IMG/VR virus record: IMGVR_UViG_3300046028_004526
Span: 1 to 27,961 of that record
Origin: a virus
Strand: one strand, 5' to 3'
Length of the DNA stretch: 27,961 nt
The notes below the pieces were generated by a model. That model saw only the letters and a program-made list of their open reading frames with translations. It was not told the origin of the DNA and made no database searches. The position numbers and the translations under genes are program-made. Below, in pieces: positions 1-7,020 of the stretch. Numbering within the stretch: position 1 is the stretch's first letter; every line of letters starts with the position of its first letter.

Positions 1-92
1 GGAGAAGAAGGGAGGACATGCCGTCCGTCTGGCGCTTGTGGGATGGGGATTCTGACTAGGAAAATTCTGCCTACCTGTGGGGTGGGCGCAAC
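1..92 (+). other. window start, no supported gene
   Basis: Two reading frames are open from base 1 for a short way (to stops at 53-55 and 103-105). Either could be the C-terminus of an upstream gene, but nothing is recognisable. HNH endonuclease genes commonly lie here; I see no such motif in these few codons. Confidence 0.3.
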
Positions 93-107
93 TTGGAGGT
101 TTTAGGT

Positions 108-407
108 ATGAAGGTTCCGGCGGCCCCGAGCGGGTTGAGTGCTGAGGCAAAAAAGCTTTGGGTGAAGATCTTGATGGAAATGGGGGGCTGGGAGGAGTCG
201 CAGTTGTGGATTGTGCGGACGGGGCTGGAGCAGTGGGACCTGATGCAGCAGGCGCGGGCAAGGGTGAAGAAGGATGGCCAGATGGTGGCGGACAGGTTTG
301 GCCAGATGAAGCTGCACCCGCTGTTGTCGGTGATTCGGGACAATGCGGCGGGGGTTCGGCAGACCTACAAGCTGCTGGGATTGGATTTCATGGAGGCTGA
401 CGAGTAG
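108..407 (+). CDS. terminase small subunit, P27-like
   Basis: This is a 99-residue protein resembling the P27 family of phage small terminase subunits, which recognise the packaging site and load the large subunit onto DNA. The sequence shows the family's short helical pattern: an N-terminal P-x-x-L-S-x-x-A-K-x-L-W stretch, a central helix ending in QQARARVKKDG, and a C-terminal L-H-P-x-L-x-x-I-R-D-N segment followed by the usual Y-K-L-L-G-L. The start at 108 is chosen because GGAGG at 95-99 sits 8 nt upstream; a TTG at 93 is in frame but has no such site. The stop overlaps the GTG start of the large subunit by one base, which supports a packaging operon. Identification rests on pattern and position, so confidence is good but not absolute. 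Confidence 0.85.
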   Translation: MKVPAAPSGLSAEAKKLWVKILMEMGGWEESQLWIVRTGLEQWDLMQQARARVKKDGQMVADRFGQMKLHPLLSVIRDNAAGVRQTYKLLGLDFMEADE

Positions 408-2521
408 TGCCTCGCGTTCGCAAGAACCCTCGACGAGGGCGCCGGGTGTCGGGCGGGATAACGCTGTACCAGCGGGCGTATCTGCTGACGGGCATGAGCT
501 ACGACTTCCTGGTGGGGGACCGGGACGTAGTGGGGCGTCCGTTTGCCGATGGTGACGCGGTTCGGGTGGCCTGGGCCTCGCATTCGGCCCTGGTTGAGGG
601 GGATTGTGCCTATGGTGCGGCGCCCTGGGCCCGGTTTGTGTGCGAAAGCAAGGCAAAAACGTGGGGTTTGCGGTGCAAATATGCCCTGAAAAAGACGTAT
701 TTGGGGGGATTTTTCGAGCATGAATGGGTGTGTGAGTACGTCAAAAGCGCGGTTGAGCATGTGGATTGGGCCGAAATTCGGGCCTCGGTGAAGTTCGATT
801 GGCGCTGGATCCGCACCTGGAACGACGTGGAAGCGGTGAAAAGAGGGTGCTATTTCGACGAAAACGCGGGGTTTTATGCCGTTGGTTTCTTCCGATTGCT
901 GCGCCATTGCGTTGGCGAGTGGGCCGGGAAGCCCTTCGAGCCGCTGAACTGGCAGAAGTTCGATCTCTTGATGCCGTTGTTTGGGTGGATGCGGAAGTCG
1001 GGCACCAGGCGCTTCAGGAAGGCGCATGTGGAGATCCCGAAGAAGAACGGGAAGAGCATGATCTGCTCGGGGCTGAGTCTGAAGCTGGCCATCGCGGATC
1101 GGGAGGCGAGCGCGGAGGTGTACAACGCGGCAGGCGAGAAAGAGCAGGCCGAGATCGTCTTTGGTGAGGCTGAGAAGATGGCCAAGGCGAGTCCGTTCCT
1201 GGAGGGGCGTATCAAGTGGACCCCGAGCCGGAAGCGCGGGGAGCATTTACCCAGCGGGAGCACGTACCGGGCGCTGTCGAAAGAGCACAAGAACAAAGAC
1301 GGCTACAAAACATCGGGGTTGGTGATCGACGAGCTTCACATGCAGCAGGATCGGAAACTTTGGGACGTGCTGATCTACGGTGGCCGGACGCGGCGCCAAC
1401 CCATGTTCATTTCCATCACCACGGCAGGCGAGTACGACCCCCACGGGATTGGCTGGGAGCAGCACACGTACGCCAGGCGGCTGCTGAGTGGCGACGGTGG
1501 CATTGGGCGAGACCCGTACTTCTTTGCCTATATCCGCAGCGTGCCGGAAGAGTTGAAAGAGCGATGGATGGAGCCTGACCTGTGGTATCGGGCGAACCCC
1601 AACCTCGGGGTAACGATTGATTTTGAGCAGTTCGAAGCGGAGGCCCAGGAAGCCTTGAACATGCCGAGCAAGGTAAGCAGCTTCCAGCGGTACAGCCTGA
1701 ATATCTGGGTGCGGACGAGGGAGGCTGCGTTCAAGATTGAGAAGTGGAATTCGAGGGCGGTGCAGGGTGATGGGTTGGAGCGGGTGAGGATGGTGGAGGA
1801 ACTGGCCCAGGGGCGGAGGTGCTTTGGCGGGCTGGACCTTGCGGCGGTGAACGATTTGAGTGCGGCGGCGCTGTGGTTCCCACCCAACAACTATGAGGTG
1901 AGTCTGGAGTCTGGAGGGGAGAGTCTGGAGGAAGGGGAAGAGGAAGCCGACCTGCTTAAGGCTTACTCGATTGACGATTGCCATTTGCTGCTGACTTGGT
2001 TCTGGTTGCCGGTGGAGAACATCGGGGATCTGGAGAAGCAGCACAACGCGCCCTACAGCCAGTGGGCGGATGAGGGTTGGCTGAACCTGACGCCGGGTGA
2101 GGTGGCGGACTACAAGACGATCCGGCGCGACCTGGTGGAGATTCACCGGCGCTTCGAGCCGGAGCGGTGGAACTATGACAAGTGGAGCGCGGCGCAGTTG
2201 GTGAGCGACTTGATCGAGTATGACGATCTGCCGATGGTTGAGTTTGGCCAGGGCTTTGGGTGGATGAATGCGCCGACGAAGGAGTTCGAAAGGCTGATGA
2301 TCCAGGAGCGGATCATCCATGCGGCGCATCCGACGATGGACTGGATGGTGGGCAATTGCCAGATGGTTGCCGATGGCGAGGGCAAGGTGAAGCTGGTGAA
2401 GCAGGGGAAGAAGATTGCCTACAAGATTGACGGGCCGATTGCCGCCGTGGAGGCGCTGGACGGGGCTGTGCGGTGCGCGGCTGGGGTGGTTCTTACAGGA
2501 AGTTCGGTTTATGTAGGTTGA
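407..2521 (+). CDS. terminase large subunit (HK97-like)
   Basis: This is the 704-residue ATPase/nuclease motor that packages DNA into proheads. Visible motifs are a Walker A-like loop E-I-P-K-K-N-G-K-S at residues 209-217, a Walker B L-V-I-D-E-L-H at 305-311, an S-I-T-T-A-G coupling motif near 336-341, and a nuclease segment beginning G-G-L-D-L-A near 474-479 with a later Y-D-K-W. The GTG start at 407 has GGAGG at 392-396. The first ~140 residues precede the point where the family normally aligns (around E-W-A-G-K-P-F at 171-177) and I do not recognise them, which makes the protein longer than usual. Residues 499-508 are encoded by a heptad array (1901-1931) of the type otherwise found between genes, between the nuclease Asp and the rest of the nuclease fold. 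Call is firm; the N-terminal extension is unexplained. Confidence 0.93.
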   Translation: MPRVRKNPRRGRRVSGGITLYQRAYLLTGMSYDFLVGDRDVVGRPFADGDAVRVAWASHSALVEGDCAYGAAPWARFVCESKAKTWGLRCKYALKKTYLGGFFEHEWVCEYVKSAVEHVDWAEIRASVKFDWRWIRTWNDVEAVKRGCYFDENAGFYAVGFFRLLRHCVGEWAGKPFEPLNWQKFDLLMPLFGWMRKSGTRRFRKAHVEIPKKNGKSMICSGLSLKLAIADREASAEVYNAAGEKEQAEIVFGEAEKMAKASPFLEGRIKWTPSRKRGEHLPSGSTYRALSKEHKNKDGYKTSGLVIDELHMQQDRKLWDVLIYGGRTRRQPMFISITTAGEYDPHGIGWEQHTYARRLLSGDGGIGRDPYFFAYIRSVPEELKERWMEPDLWYRANPNLGVTIDFEQFEAEAQEALNMPSKVSSFQRYSLNIWVRTREAAFKIEKWNSRAVQGDGLERVRMVEELAQGRRCFGGLDLAAVNDLSAAALWFPPNNYEVSLESGGESLEEGEEEADLLKAYSIDDCHLLLTWFWLPVENIGDLEKQHNAPYSQWADEGWLNLTPGEVADYKTIRRDLVEIHRRFEPERWNYDKWSAAQLVSDLIEYDDLPMVEFGQGFGWMNAPTKEFERLMIQERIIHAAHPTMDWMVGNCQMVADGEGKVKLVKQGKKIAYKIDGPIAAVEALDGAVRCAAGVVLTGSSVYVG
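1901..1931 (+). repeat. heptad array AGTCTGG type, inside terL
   Basis: Units are AGTCTGG, AGTCTGG, a divergent AGGGGAG and AGTCTGG, followed by AGG. The same 31-bp layout (four heptads plus AGG) recurs at 11113, 11930, 12039 and 12517. Here it is translated as S-L-E-S-G-G-E-S-L-E inside the nuclease half of the large terminase. Confidence 0.85.
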
Positions 2522-2600
2522 CCACGGAGGCACGGAGAGGGAGGAGAAGAGAAGAGAAGAGAAGAGGATTCACCACGAAGAGCACGAAGGTGCACGAAGG
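2520..2600 (+). repeat. degenerate purine-rich tandem repeats between terL and helicase
   Basis: Three adjacent simple-repeat blocks fill the gap. An ACCACGGAGGCACGGAG block lies at about 2521-2537, an AGAAG pentamer run at about 2544-2565, and a CACCACGAAGAGCACGAAGG-type block at 2571-2600 reading CACGAAG several times. All are purine-rich on the transcribed strand. The helicase ribosome-binding site (AAGGAAAGAAGGAA) follows directly. No gene is seen here. Confidence 0.75.
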
Positions 2601-2615
2601 AAAGGAAAGAAGGAA

Positions 2616-4544
2616 ATGAAAGCAGAGCAGTATGATAGCCGGTTTGGTCCGGCGGGTTCGTTGAAGTTGTGGCCCTATCAAGCACGGGATGTTATTGCGA
2701 TCCGGTCCGCATTCTGGTCGCACTCCTGGGTGCTTTACTCCCTTTCGACTGGAGCGGGCAAGACGGTGATGTTTTGTCACCTTCTGCGGGAATGGATGTT
2801 TGCCGATCTGCGGGTCTGTGTTGTGGTGAACAGCAGGCACCTGGTTGACCAGACCAGCGCGGCGCTGGGTGATGTGCCTCACGGCATCATTCGCGGAGGT
2901 GTTAAGCCTGAGCCAGAATACTCTGTGCAGGTGGCGACCGTGCAGGCACTCGCGGCGCGGCCAGCCGAGAACCGCTTTGATGTGTATATCGTCGATGAAG
3001 CGCACCATGCGGCGGCGGCTAGCTATCAGAAAGTATTGAGCGGAGCCAAGCACGTGCTTGGGTTGACCGCAACACCCTTCCGAAAAGATGGGATTGGGAT
3101 TGGTTCGGCAGGTTTCACGACCCTGATTCAAGGGCCTGGAATTGCCGAATTGACCCCCGAGTACCTGAGCGAGGCTGAATTGTATGGCCCATCCAACGAC
3201 ACCCCAAAAGTAGACCTAAAGGGCATCAAGAAGGACAATGGTGATTTTGTTGCTGGCGAAGAACTTGCGGGGCGTGTCAACCAGAAGACCATCACGGGGA
3301 GCGCGGTGGACCATTACATCAAGCGGGCGAACGGAAGCCGGGCGCTGGTTTACTGCGTGACCCGCAAGCACGCGCGCGACGTTGCCAGGGCCTTTGGTCG
3401 GGCGGGCATTGCCACGGCGTACCTTGATGGCACGATGGGGGACACGCAACGGCGTGACGTGTTGAATGCGCTGCGTGATGGCCGGATGAAGGTGGTTGTT
3501 TCCTGTGAGCTTATCGGTGAGGGGCTGGACGTTCCATCCGTCGGCTGCGTGATCCTGCTTCGGCCCACTCAGTCACTCCGGGTATTGATGCAGCAGGTGG
3601 GCCGTGGTTTGCGCAAGACAGCACTGCCCGGTAGCAAGATCGTAGTACTCGATCATGTCGGCAACTTCGAGCGCAACGGCTGGTATCCCATGGACGCACT
3701 GAGCTACAGCCTTGAGGGCAAGGCGAGGAATATGCGCGAGGGCGAGCGGCGCGGGGTGCGGCAATGCTCGGCCTGCGGTCGGATCGCCGGGGACGGCAGA
3801 TCTGGCTGTGAGGCTTGTGGGCGGGCGATGCTGGAACCAGTGGAGGTTAATGGGGAGTTGGTGCGACTTGGGCCGGTGAACCTGGTTTGGTGGTCTGGAA
3901 ATTATCGGACATCGAAAGTAATAAATGGAAAATCAATAATTGTAACTCTTGGTAGAGATCGCGTGAAGGCGCAAGCGGGGATTGATGCGGCAAATGCCCG
4001 CTGGGAAGCGGAAGGCGGATGGCCTGATACCGAGGAAGATTTTAGAAAATGGTTAGAAGTTGGCCCGAAACGCGAAATGAATCCATTGCGTCTTTCGGTA
4101 CCTAAAACAAGAAAATGCTCGACCCACAAGAACATCTGCGGCAAAGATTTAACAATTTACCTTGGTTCCGATCCTATAAAGGCTCAGGCGCGTGTGGACG
4201 CGGCCAACGCGCGATGGGAGGCGGCGGGGCGCGTGTGGCCGGACACGGAAGAAGAGATCAGGGAATGGCTTGGCGTGGGCCCCAAAACAGGAAAGGCACC
4301 ACTGAACCTAAGCATCACCGCACGAGGATGGTGTAATTCATCCAAAAATATAGGAGGGAAAAACATAAATGTTTTGATCGGGTCCGATCCAATAAAGGCG
4401 CAAGCGGCGATTGATGCTGCGAACGCGCGATGGGAAGCAGCGGGCCGCGTGTGGCCGACGACAGAGAACGAATTTAGATCATGGCTTGGTGTGGGACCCA
4501 AGCGTAAGTCATTCAAGGACACGAGCAAAAGCGGGAAGGACTGA
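2616..4544 (+). CDS. SF2 DEAH helicase with zinc ribbon and three C-terminal repeats
   Basis: This is a 642-residue superfamily 2 helicase of the COG1061/SSL2 kind. It shows Walker A S-T-G-A-G-K-T (44-50), V-D-E-A-H-H (126-131), motif III L-T-A-T-P-F (150-155), and motif VI Q-Q-V-G-R-G-L-R (326-333). A four-cysteine ribbon follows at C384, C387, C398 and C401. Then come three repeats whose G-P-K ends fall at residues 483, 555 and 627, exactly 72 residues apart. Each contains G-K-x-I-x-V-x-L-G, K-A-Q-A, A-A-N-A-R-W-E-A and W-P-x-T-E. The repeat pattern resembles AP2 or integrase Arm-type DNA-binding modules; that is inference. Base composition drops in parts of the repeats (about 3900-3950, 4330-4380), unlike the helicase core. 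A helicase between terL and portal is out of place for packaging genes; it may serve replication, recombination or anti-defence. Confidence 0.88.
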   Translation: MKAEQYDSRFGPAGSLKLWPYQARDVIAIRSAFWSHSWVLYSLSTGAGKTVMFCHLLREWMFADLRVCVVVNSRHLVDQTSAALGDVPHGIIRGGVKPEPEYSVQVATVQALAARPAENRFDVYIVDEAHHAAAASYQKVLSGAKHVLGLTATPFRKDGIGIGSAGFTTLIQGPGIAELTPEYLSEAELYGPSNDTPKVDLKGIKKDNGDFVAGEELAGRVNQKTITGSAVDHYIKRANGSRALVYCVTRKHARDVARAFGRAGIATAYLDGTMGDTQRRDVLNALRDGRMKVVVSCELIGEGLDVPSVGCVILLRPTQSLRVLMQQVGRGLRKTALPGSKIVVLDHVGNFERNGWYPMDALSYSLEGKARNMREGERRGVRQCSACGRIAGDGRSGCEACGRAMLEPVEVNGELVRLGPVNLVWWSGNYRTSKVINGKSIIVTLGRDRVKAQAGIDAANARWEAEGGWPDTEEDFRKWLEVGPKREMNPLRLSVPKTRKCSTHKNICGKDLTIYLGSDPIKAQARVDAANARWEAAGRVWPDTEEEIREWLGVGPKTGKAPLNLSITARGWCNSSKNIGGKNINVLIGSDPIKAQAAIDAANARWEAAGRVWPTTENEFRSWLGVGPKRKSFKDTSKSGKD

Positions 4545-4547
4545 AAC

Positions 4548-4757
4548 ATGGCTGAATATCTGCGACCGAAACCCGGTGGGGCTTTGTGTCCTGATTGCGG
4601 TGAGCTCACGGCGGCGTATCGGGTTTTGCCGGTGCAGGACGGGTGCCGGGTTCGGTATCACCGGTGTATCTGCTGCGGGTATTTGTTCAAGAGCGTGGAG
4701 AAGGCAATGGACAATGGACAATTGACAATGGACAACGAGGAAAGGAAAACGGGATGA
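4548..4757 (+). CDS. small zinc-ribbon protein
   Basis: This 69-residue protein of unknown function has two Cys pairs, C-P-D-C-G near residue 14 and C-I-C-C-G near residue 40, spaced as in a small zinc ribbon. Such phage proteins often act as nucleic-acid-binding or transcription-modulating factors, but nothing here fixes a role. It starts 3 nt after the helicase stop with AAGGA at 4536-4540 as a ribosome-binding site. Its C-terminus (M-D-N-G-Q-L-T-M-D-N) is encoded by a heptad array (4704-4738), so the array has either extended the gene or eroded its end. The stop overlaps the next start as ATGA. Confidence 0.65.
   Translation: MAEYLRPKPGGALCPDCGELTAAYRVLPVQDGCRVRYHRCICCGYLFKSVEKAMDNGQLTMDNEERKTG
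4704..4738 (+). repeat. heptad array ACAATGG type
   Basis: Successive units read GCAATGG, ACAATGG, ACAATTG, ACAATGG and ACAACGA. The array is translated as the tail of the zinc-ribbon gene and supplies the DNA just upstream of the GAGGAAAGG ribosome-binding site for the gene starting at 4754. Confidence 0.85.
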
Positions 4758-4897
4758 GCATCATTGATGAAATGCGAGAGAAGGCGAGCGATCTCCAGGG
4801 TGTCGGGGAGTACTGGCTGGCGGAGCATCTGGAGGCGTGGGCTGATCGACTGGCGGCATCCGTCGCGCTGGTCCCAATCGCGGAGACCGAGGTATGA
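4754..4897 (+). CDS. hypothetical 47-residue protein
   Basis: I do not recognise this small acidic helical protein. It begins M-S-I-I-D-E-M-R-E-K and contains A-E-H-L-E-A-W-A-D-R-L, which looks like one amphipathic helix. The ATG at 4754 overlaps the preceding stop (ATGA), with GAGGAAAGG at 4737-4745 as a good ribosome-binding site. Its own stop overlaps the next start in the same way. The frame is open further upstream, but only through the heptad array, so the internal ATG is preferred. Translational coupling with both neighbours supports a real gene. Confidence 0.6.
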   Translation: MSIIDEMREKASDLQGVGEYWLAEHLEAWADRLAASVALVPIAETEV

Positions 4898-5103
4898 GTG
4901 ACACGACGGGGTGGACGAAATTAAGCAACGTCTGTTACGAGAAGGTTATTGGTGACCGACCATTTCTTTGTGTGGAATGGTACGGAGTTTGGTGGCTCAG
5001 GATATGCACTGGAAGCGTTGAACTTGCCACCCGCCCGACCCTGCGCGAGTGCCAGCTACTCGCGCACGCAACCGCCCGGCTATGGGCTGGAGAAAAGGAA
5101 TGA
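4894..5103 (+). CDS. hypothetical 69-residue protein
   Basis: This small protein is unrecognised. It has an aromatic centre (residues V-E-W-Y-G-V-W-W-L around 27-35) and a C-terminal helix E-C-Q-L-L-A-H-A-T-A-R-L-W. No signal peptide or membrane helix is evident. It is coupled to the upstream gene by an ATGA overlap with GGAG about 10 nt upstream of the start. It belongs to the cassette of tiny genes between the helicase and the portal. Confidence 0.55.
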   Translation: MSDTTGWTKLSNVCYEKVIGDRPFLCVEWYGVWWLRICTGSVELATRPTLRECQLLAHATARLWAGEKE

Positions 5104-5175
5104 ATGGCGCTTGGGCAGAAGACGAAACATTCGGCTGGTCCGCGACTTTCTGACCGCGTGCTTGGAGGATACGAA

Positions 5176-5784
5176 ATGAAACTCACCCACGCCCTCGGCG
5201 CGACCGTCATCGTCGCCGTCGTCGCTATGGCCCAGACCATGGGCAGCACCGACAAAATCAGCCGCGTCCGCGAGGGGATACAGCACGTACCCGCACCGGA
5301 CGGCAACGTCATCCCGTACCAGAATTACGCCGCGTATGCATGGCACGAGCCGCCCGCGACACCGGACCGGCCGGACGGCACGATAGACGCCACGGGCACG
5401 CGGGTGCTGCGCTGGCCCATCCTCGCCTATTACCCGTCAAGCCCTAACCCTATCGTGGTCTGGTATCACGACGGCGCGTTCCGTGCCAGCAATGGCAACC
5501 GCTGGGGCGGGCCTTCGCGGTGGGCCTACGTGCGGATGGATGAAGAAGTCTGGAACGCCACCAAACGCCAGTGGGAGATACCGGGACTCGGCTACGTGCC
5601 GCCCGAACCGACAGCGCCGCCAACGGGCAAGGCGGGCGTACATATGGACGCGGTGCAAGGCCAGTGGATGGTGGACGACCTCAAGCGGTCATTTACCACG
5701 ACGCAGATACAGGACATGATGGACGCCTCACCATACGATGAACCAGACACGGGAGCGCCGGAAGCAGGCGCGGGAGAAGAATGA
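5176..5784 (+). CDS. putative exported or membrane-anchored phage protein
   Basis: This 202-residue protein begins M-K-L-T-H-A-L-G-A and has one hydrophobic stretch (about residues 6-19, A-L-G-A-T-V-I-V-A-V-V-A-M-A). That fits a Sec signal peptide or an N-terminal anchor. The mature part is rich in Trp, Tyr and Pro (for example Y-A-A-Y-A-W-H-E-P-P) and ends in an acidic tail. I do not recognise a family. The start at 5176 is chosen because GGAGG at 5164-5168 lies 7 nt upstream; an ATG at 5104 directly after the previous stop is in frame but would bury the signal-like segment. Codon choice is noticeably more C-rich than in the neighbouring helicase and portal, which suggests separate acquisition. 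Confidence 0.6.
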   Translation: MKLTHALGATVIVAVVAMAQTMGSTDKISRVREGIQHVPAPDGNVIPYQNYAAYAWHEPPATPDRPDGTIDATGTRVLRWPILAYYPSSPNPIVVWYHDGAFRASNGNRWGGPSRWAYVRMDEEVWNATKRQWEIPGLGYVPPEPTAPPTGKAGVHMDAVQGQWMVDDLKRSFTTTQIQDMMDASPYDEPDTGAPEAGAGEE

Positions 5785-6092
5785 TGACGATGTGGAAATA
5801 TAGCGAGCATGGCGGGGTAAACGTGGCAGTCAAACGAGGCGAAGAAATTGAGCACTTGGGTGATGCGCTCAGGCTACACAACGCAGACATAGCCGCGATG
5901 GAAGCCAAACTAAAGGAAGCCATGGGAGAATCGATATGGGAGGCAGACACTCGCCGTAAAGACAATGCTACATACGAGGCGCGGATCGCAGATTTGCAGC
6001 GCAGGCTGGATGCCATATTGGAATTGGCACCAGACGGCGATCTCGATTATCGCGAGATCCGCGCTATCGCGGAGGGCCGGGACAATGGGTGA
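5781..6092 (+). CDS. hypothetical coiled-coil protein
   Basis: This 103-residue protein of unknown function has long charged heptad-patterned helices, including A-A-M-E-A-K-L-K-E-A and I-A-D-L-Q-R-R-L-D-A-I-L, and ends with I-A-E-G. It overlaps the previous stop (ATGATG) and the next start. The next gene product also ends in a basic/acidic helix followed by I-A-E-G, so the two may be distant paralogues. They could be small cytoplasmic accessory proteins; nothing points to a specific activity. Confidence 0.6.
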   Translation: MMTMWKYSEHGGVNVAVKRGEEIEHLGDALRLHNADIAAMEAKLKEAMGESIWEADTRRKDNATYEARIADLQRRLDAILELAPDGDLDYREIRAIAEGRDNG

Positions 6093-6351
6093 CCGACCGC
6101 GATACCGAAACGGGATTCTGGTGTACGCAGCCAAAGACATCCACGACGATGTGCGTGATGGTATGGATCCCGATTGCCTGTTTGTCGGGCTGGAAAAGTT
6201 TGAGGCGCTGAGTGCAGATCGCGACGAGTGGGAAAAGCGCTGCAAGCGTCTGGTTGGTGTGTTGTCTGTTTACGGACTCAGCCCGCAAGCCGTGGCGATG
6301 ATCGCGGAGGGCAGCATGGAAGCCGAGAACGACTGGAGGCGGACGCTGTGA
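6085..6351 (+). CDS. hypothetical 88-residue protein
   Basis: This is an unrecognised soluble-looking protein. It contains F-V-G-L-E-K-F-E-A-L followed by a charged helix (D-R-D-E-W-E-K-R-C-K-R-L) and then V-A-M-I-A-E-G. This helix plus I-A-E-G pattern resembles the C-terminus of the protein encoded just upstream. The ATG at 6085 overlaps the upstream stop by 8 nt, with GGAGGG at 6071-6076 in a good ribosome-binding position. The frame is open further upstream without a better start. Confidence 0.55.
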   Translation: MGDRPRYRNGILVYAAKDIHDDVRDGMDPDCLFVGLEKFEALSADRDEWEKRCKRLVGVLSVYGLSPQAVAMIAEGSMEAENDWRRTL

Positions 6352-6470
6352 ATTTGCGCGCACTTTGGATCCAGTTCTGGCACGAATTGAGACAGCAGAA
6401 CCGGCACGCGACCGGCAAGCGGAGGAAGGCACGGAGCGCGGGGAATGTGAAGCATCGGAATTTTCGGTGA
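6348..6470 (+). CDS. possible 40-residue basic peptide
   Basis: A GTG start overlaps the upstream stop (GTGA) and opens a 40-codon frame. The peptide is strongly basic, with W-I-Q-F-W-H-E-L-R followed by K-R-R-K-A-R. A Shine-Dalgarno-like GGAGG lies at 6333-6337. The short length and absence of recognisable family make this tentative. It could be a small nucleic-acid-binding peptide or a chance frame that ends at the heptad repeat. Confidence 0.35.
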   Translation: MNLRALWIQFWHELRQQNRHATGKRRKARSAGNVKHRNFR

Positions 6471-6486
6471 AGGTTGAAGGTTGAAG
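6467..6486 (+). repeat. heptad array GAAGGTT type
   Basis: Two complete GAAGGTT units and a partial third follow the stop region of the preceding short gene. The rest of the gap to 6628 holds the hairpin at 6513-6534 and a degenerate repeat at 6585-6615; I see no further gene in it. Confidence 0.6.
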
Positions 6487-6512
6487 AGAACACGGGCCGC
6501 TGACGCGACCCT

Positions 6513-6534
6513 GGACAGGCAGGAATGCCTATCC
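6513..6534 (+). repeat. REP-like palindrome with GGAA loop
   Basis: GGACAGGCA (6513-6521) and TGCCTATCC (6526-6534) can form a 9-bp stem with one C-A mismatch closing a GGAA (GNRA-class) tetraloop. There is no T-run after it, so it is not an intrinsic terminator. It resembles dispersed palindromic elements of bacterial genomes. Confidence 0.55.
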
Positions 6535-6584
6535 TCCGTTGATGAATGTCCGTTTTGATATGGTGTAGGATGAAAAATTGGATG

Positions 6585-6615
6585 GCACGCAAAAGCGCGA
6601 AGGCGCCAAGGAAGG
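6585..6615 (+). repeat. degenerate CGCGAAGGCGCCAAGG-type repeat
   Basis: The segment reads as imperfect copies of an (A)CGC-(A)AAG/GAAG-GCGCCAAGG motif, another simple-repeat family placed immediately before a ribosome-binding site. It overlaps the extended open frame of the following gene, which is one reason to start that gene at 6629. Confidence 0.5.
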
Positions 6616-6628
6616 AAAAGAGAACAGC

Positions 6629-6874
6629 ATGTGTGAGAATTTCAAGTTTAACGCTGTCATCAATGTCGCTTGCTCAAAGTGCGGCAAAGACGAAGTTATT
6701 CCAATTGTATTTTCATTCGAGAAAGAAGATAGATTGCCCAAGGGATGGGTATTAATGAAACTACAGGCCAGGCTAGAAAACAACACGTATTATGATGAAA
6801 GATTGCATTACTTCTGCGAGCCTTGTGCGCGCGAGGTTTTGCCAGGGTACTTCGATCACTTTGACGGTGATTAG
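6629..6874 (+). CDS. small zinc-binding protein
   Basis: This 81-residue protein has two cysteine pairs, C-S-K-C-G-K near residue 15 and C-E-P-C-A near residue 64. The spacing is wide for a simple ribbon but compatible with one zinc site. Function is unknown. The codons are more AT-rich than the neighbours (for example around 6690-6800), suggesting separate acquisition. The ATG at 6629 is preferred over 6578 because the extra 17 residues would be encoded by simple repeat DNA, and AAGGAA lies at 6612-6617. It is the last gene before the terminator at 6901. Confidence 0.6.
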   Translation: MCENFKFNAVINVACSKCGKDEVIPIVFSFEKEDRLPKGWVLMKLQARLENNTYYDERLHYFCEPCAREVLPGYFDHFDGD

Positions 6875-6900
6875 TTGCTAAGTGAAAGGTTAGACCTTTT

Positions 6901-6941
6901 GCCCCTGTTGCTATGGTGTAGCAACGGGGGCCTATTTTTTT
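6901..6941 (+). terminator. intrinsic terminator
   Basis: GCCCCTGTTGCTA (6901-6913) pairs with TAGCAACGGGGGC (6919-6931) as a 13-bp stem with a single G-U wobble, closing a 5-nt loop (TGGTG). A run of seven T follows at 6935-6941. It ends the packaging/accessory transcription unit and implies a new promoter for the head genes between 6942 and 7020, or antitermination. I could not point to a convincing promoter there. Confidence 0.92.
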
Positions 6942-7020
6942 GTGTGGATATGTGGCAAGGTGTTTGCAAAGGGAAGTAATTTCCTGGAGTGAATACTTTG
7001 TCTGTACAAGTGAAAACCTG

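Noticed and set aside
6942-7020. Promoter for the head operon (TTGCAA at 6964 and AATACT at 6992)
   Set aside because: The spacing is 22 bp, too long for a standard sigma-70 promoter; other hexamers are poor matches. A promoter is expected here but not supported.
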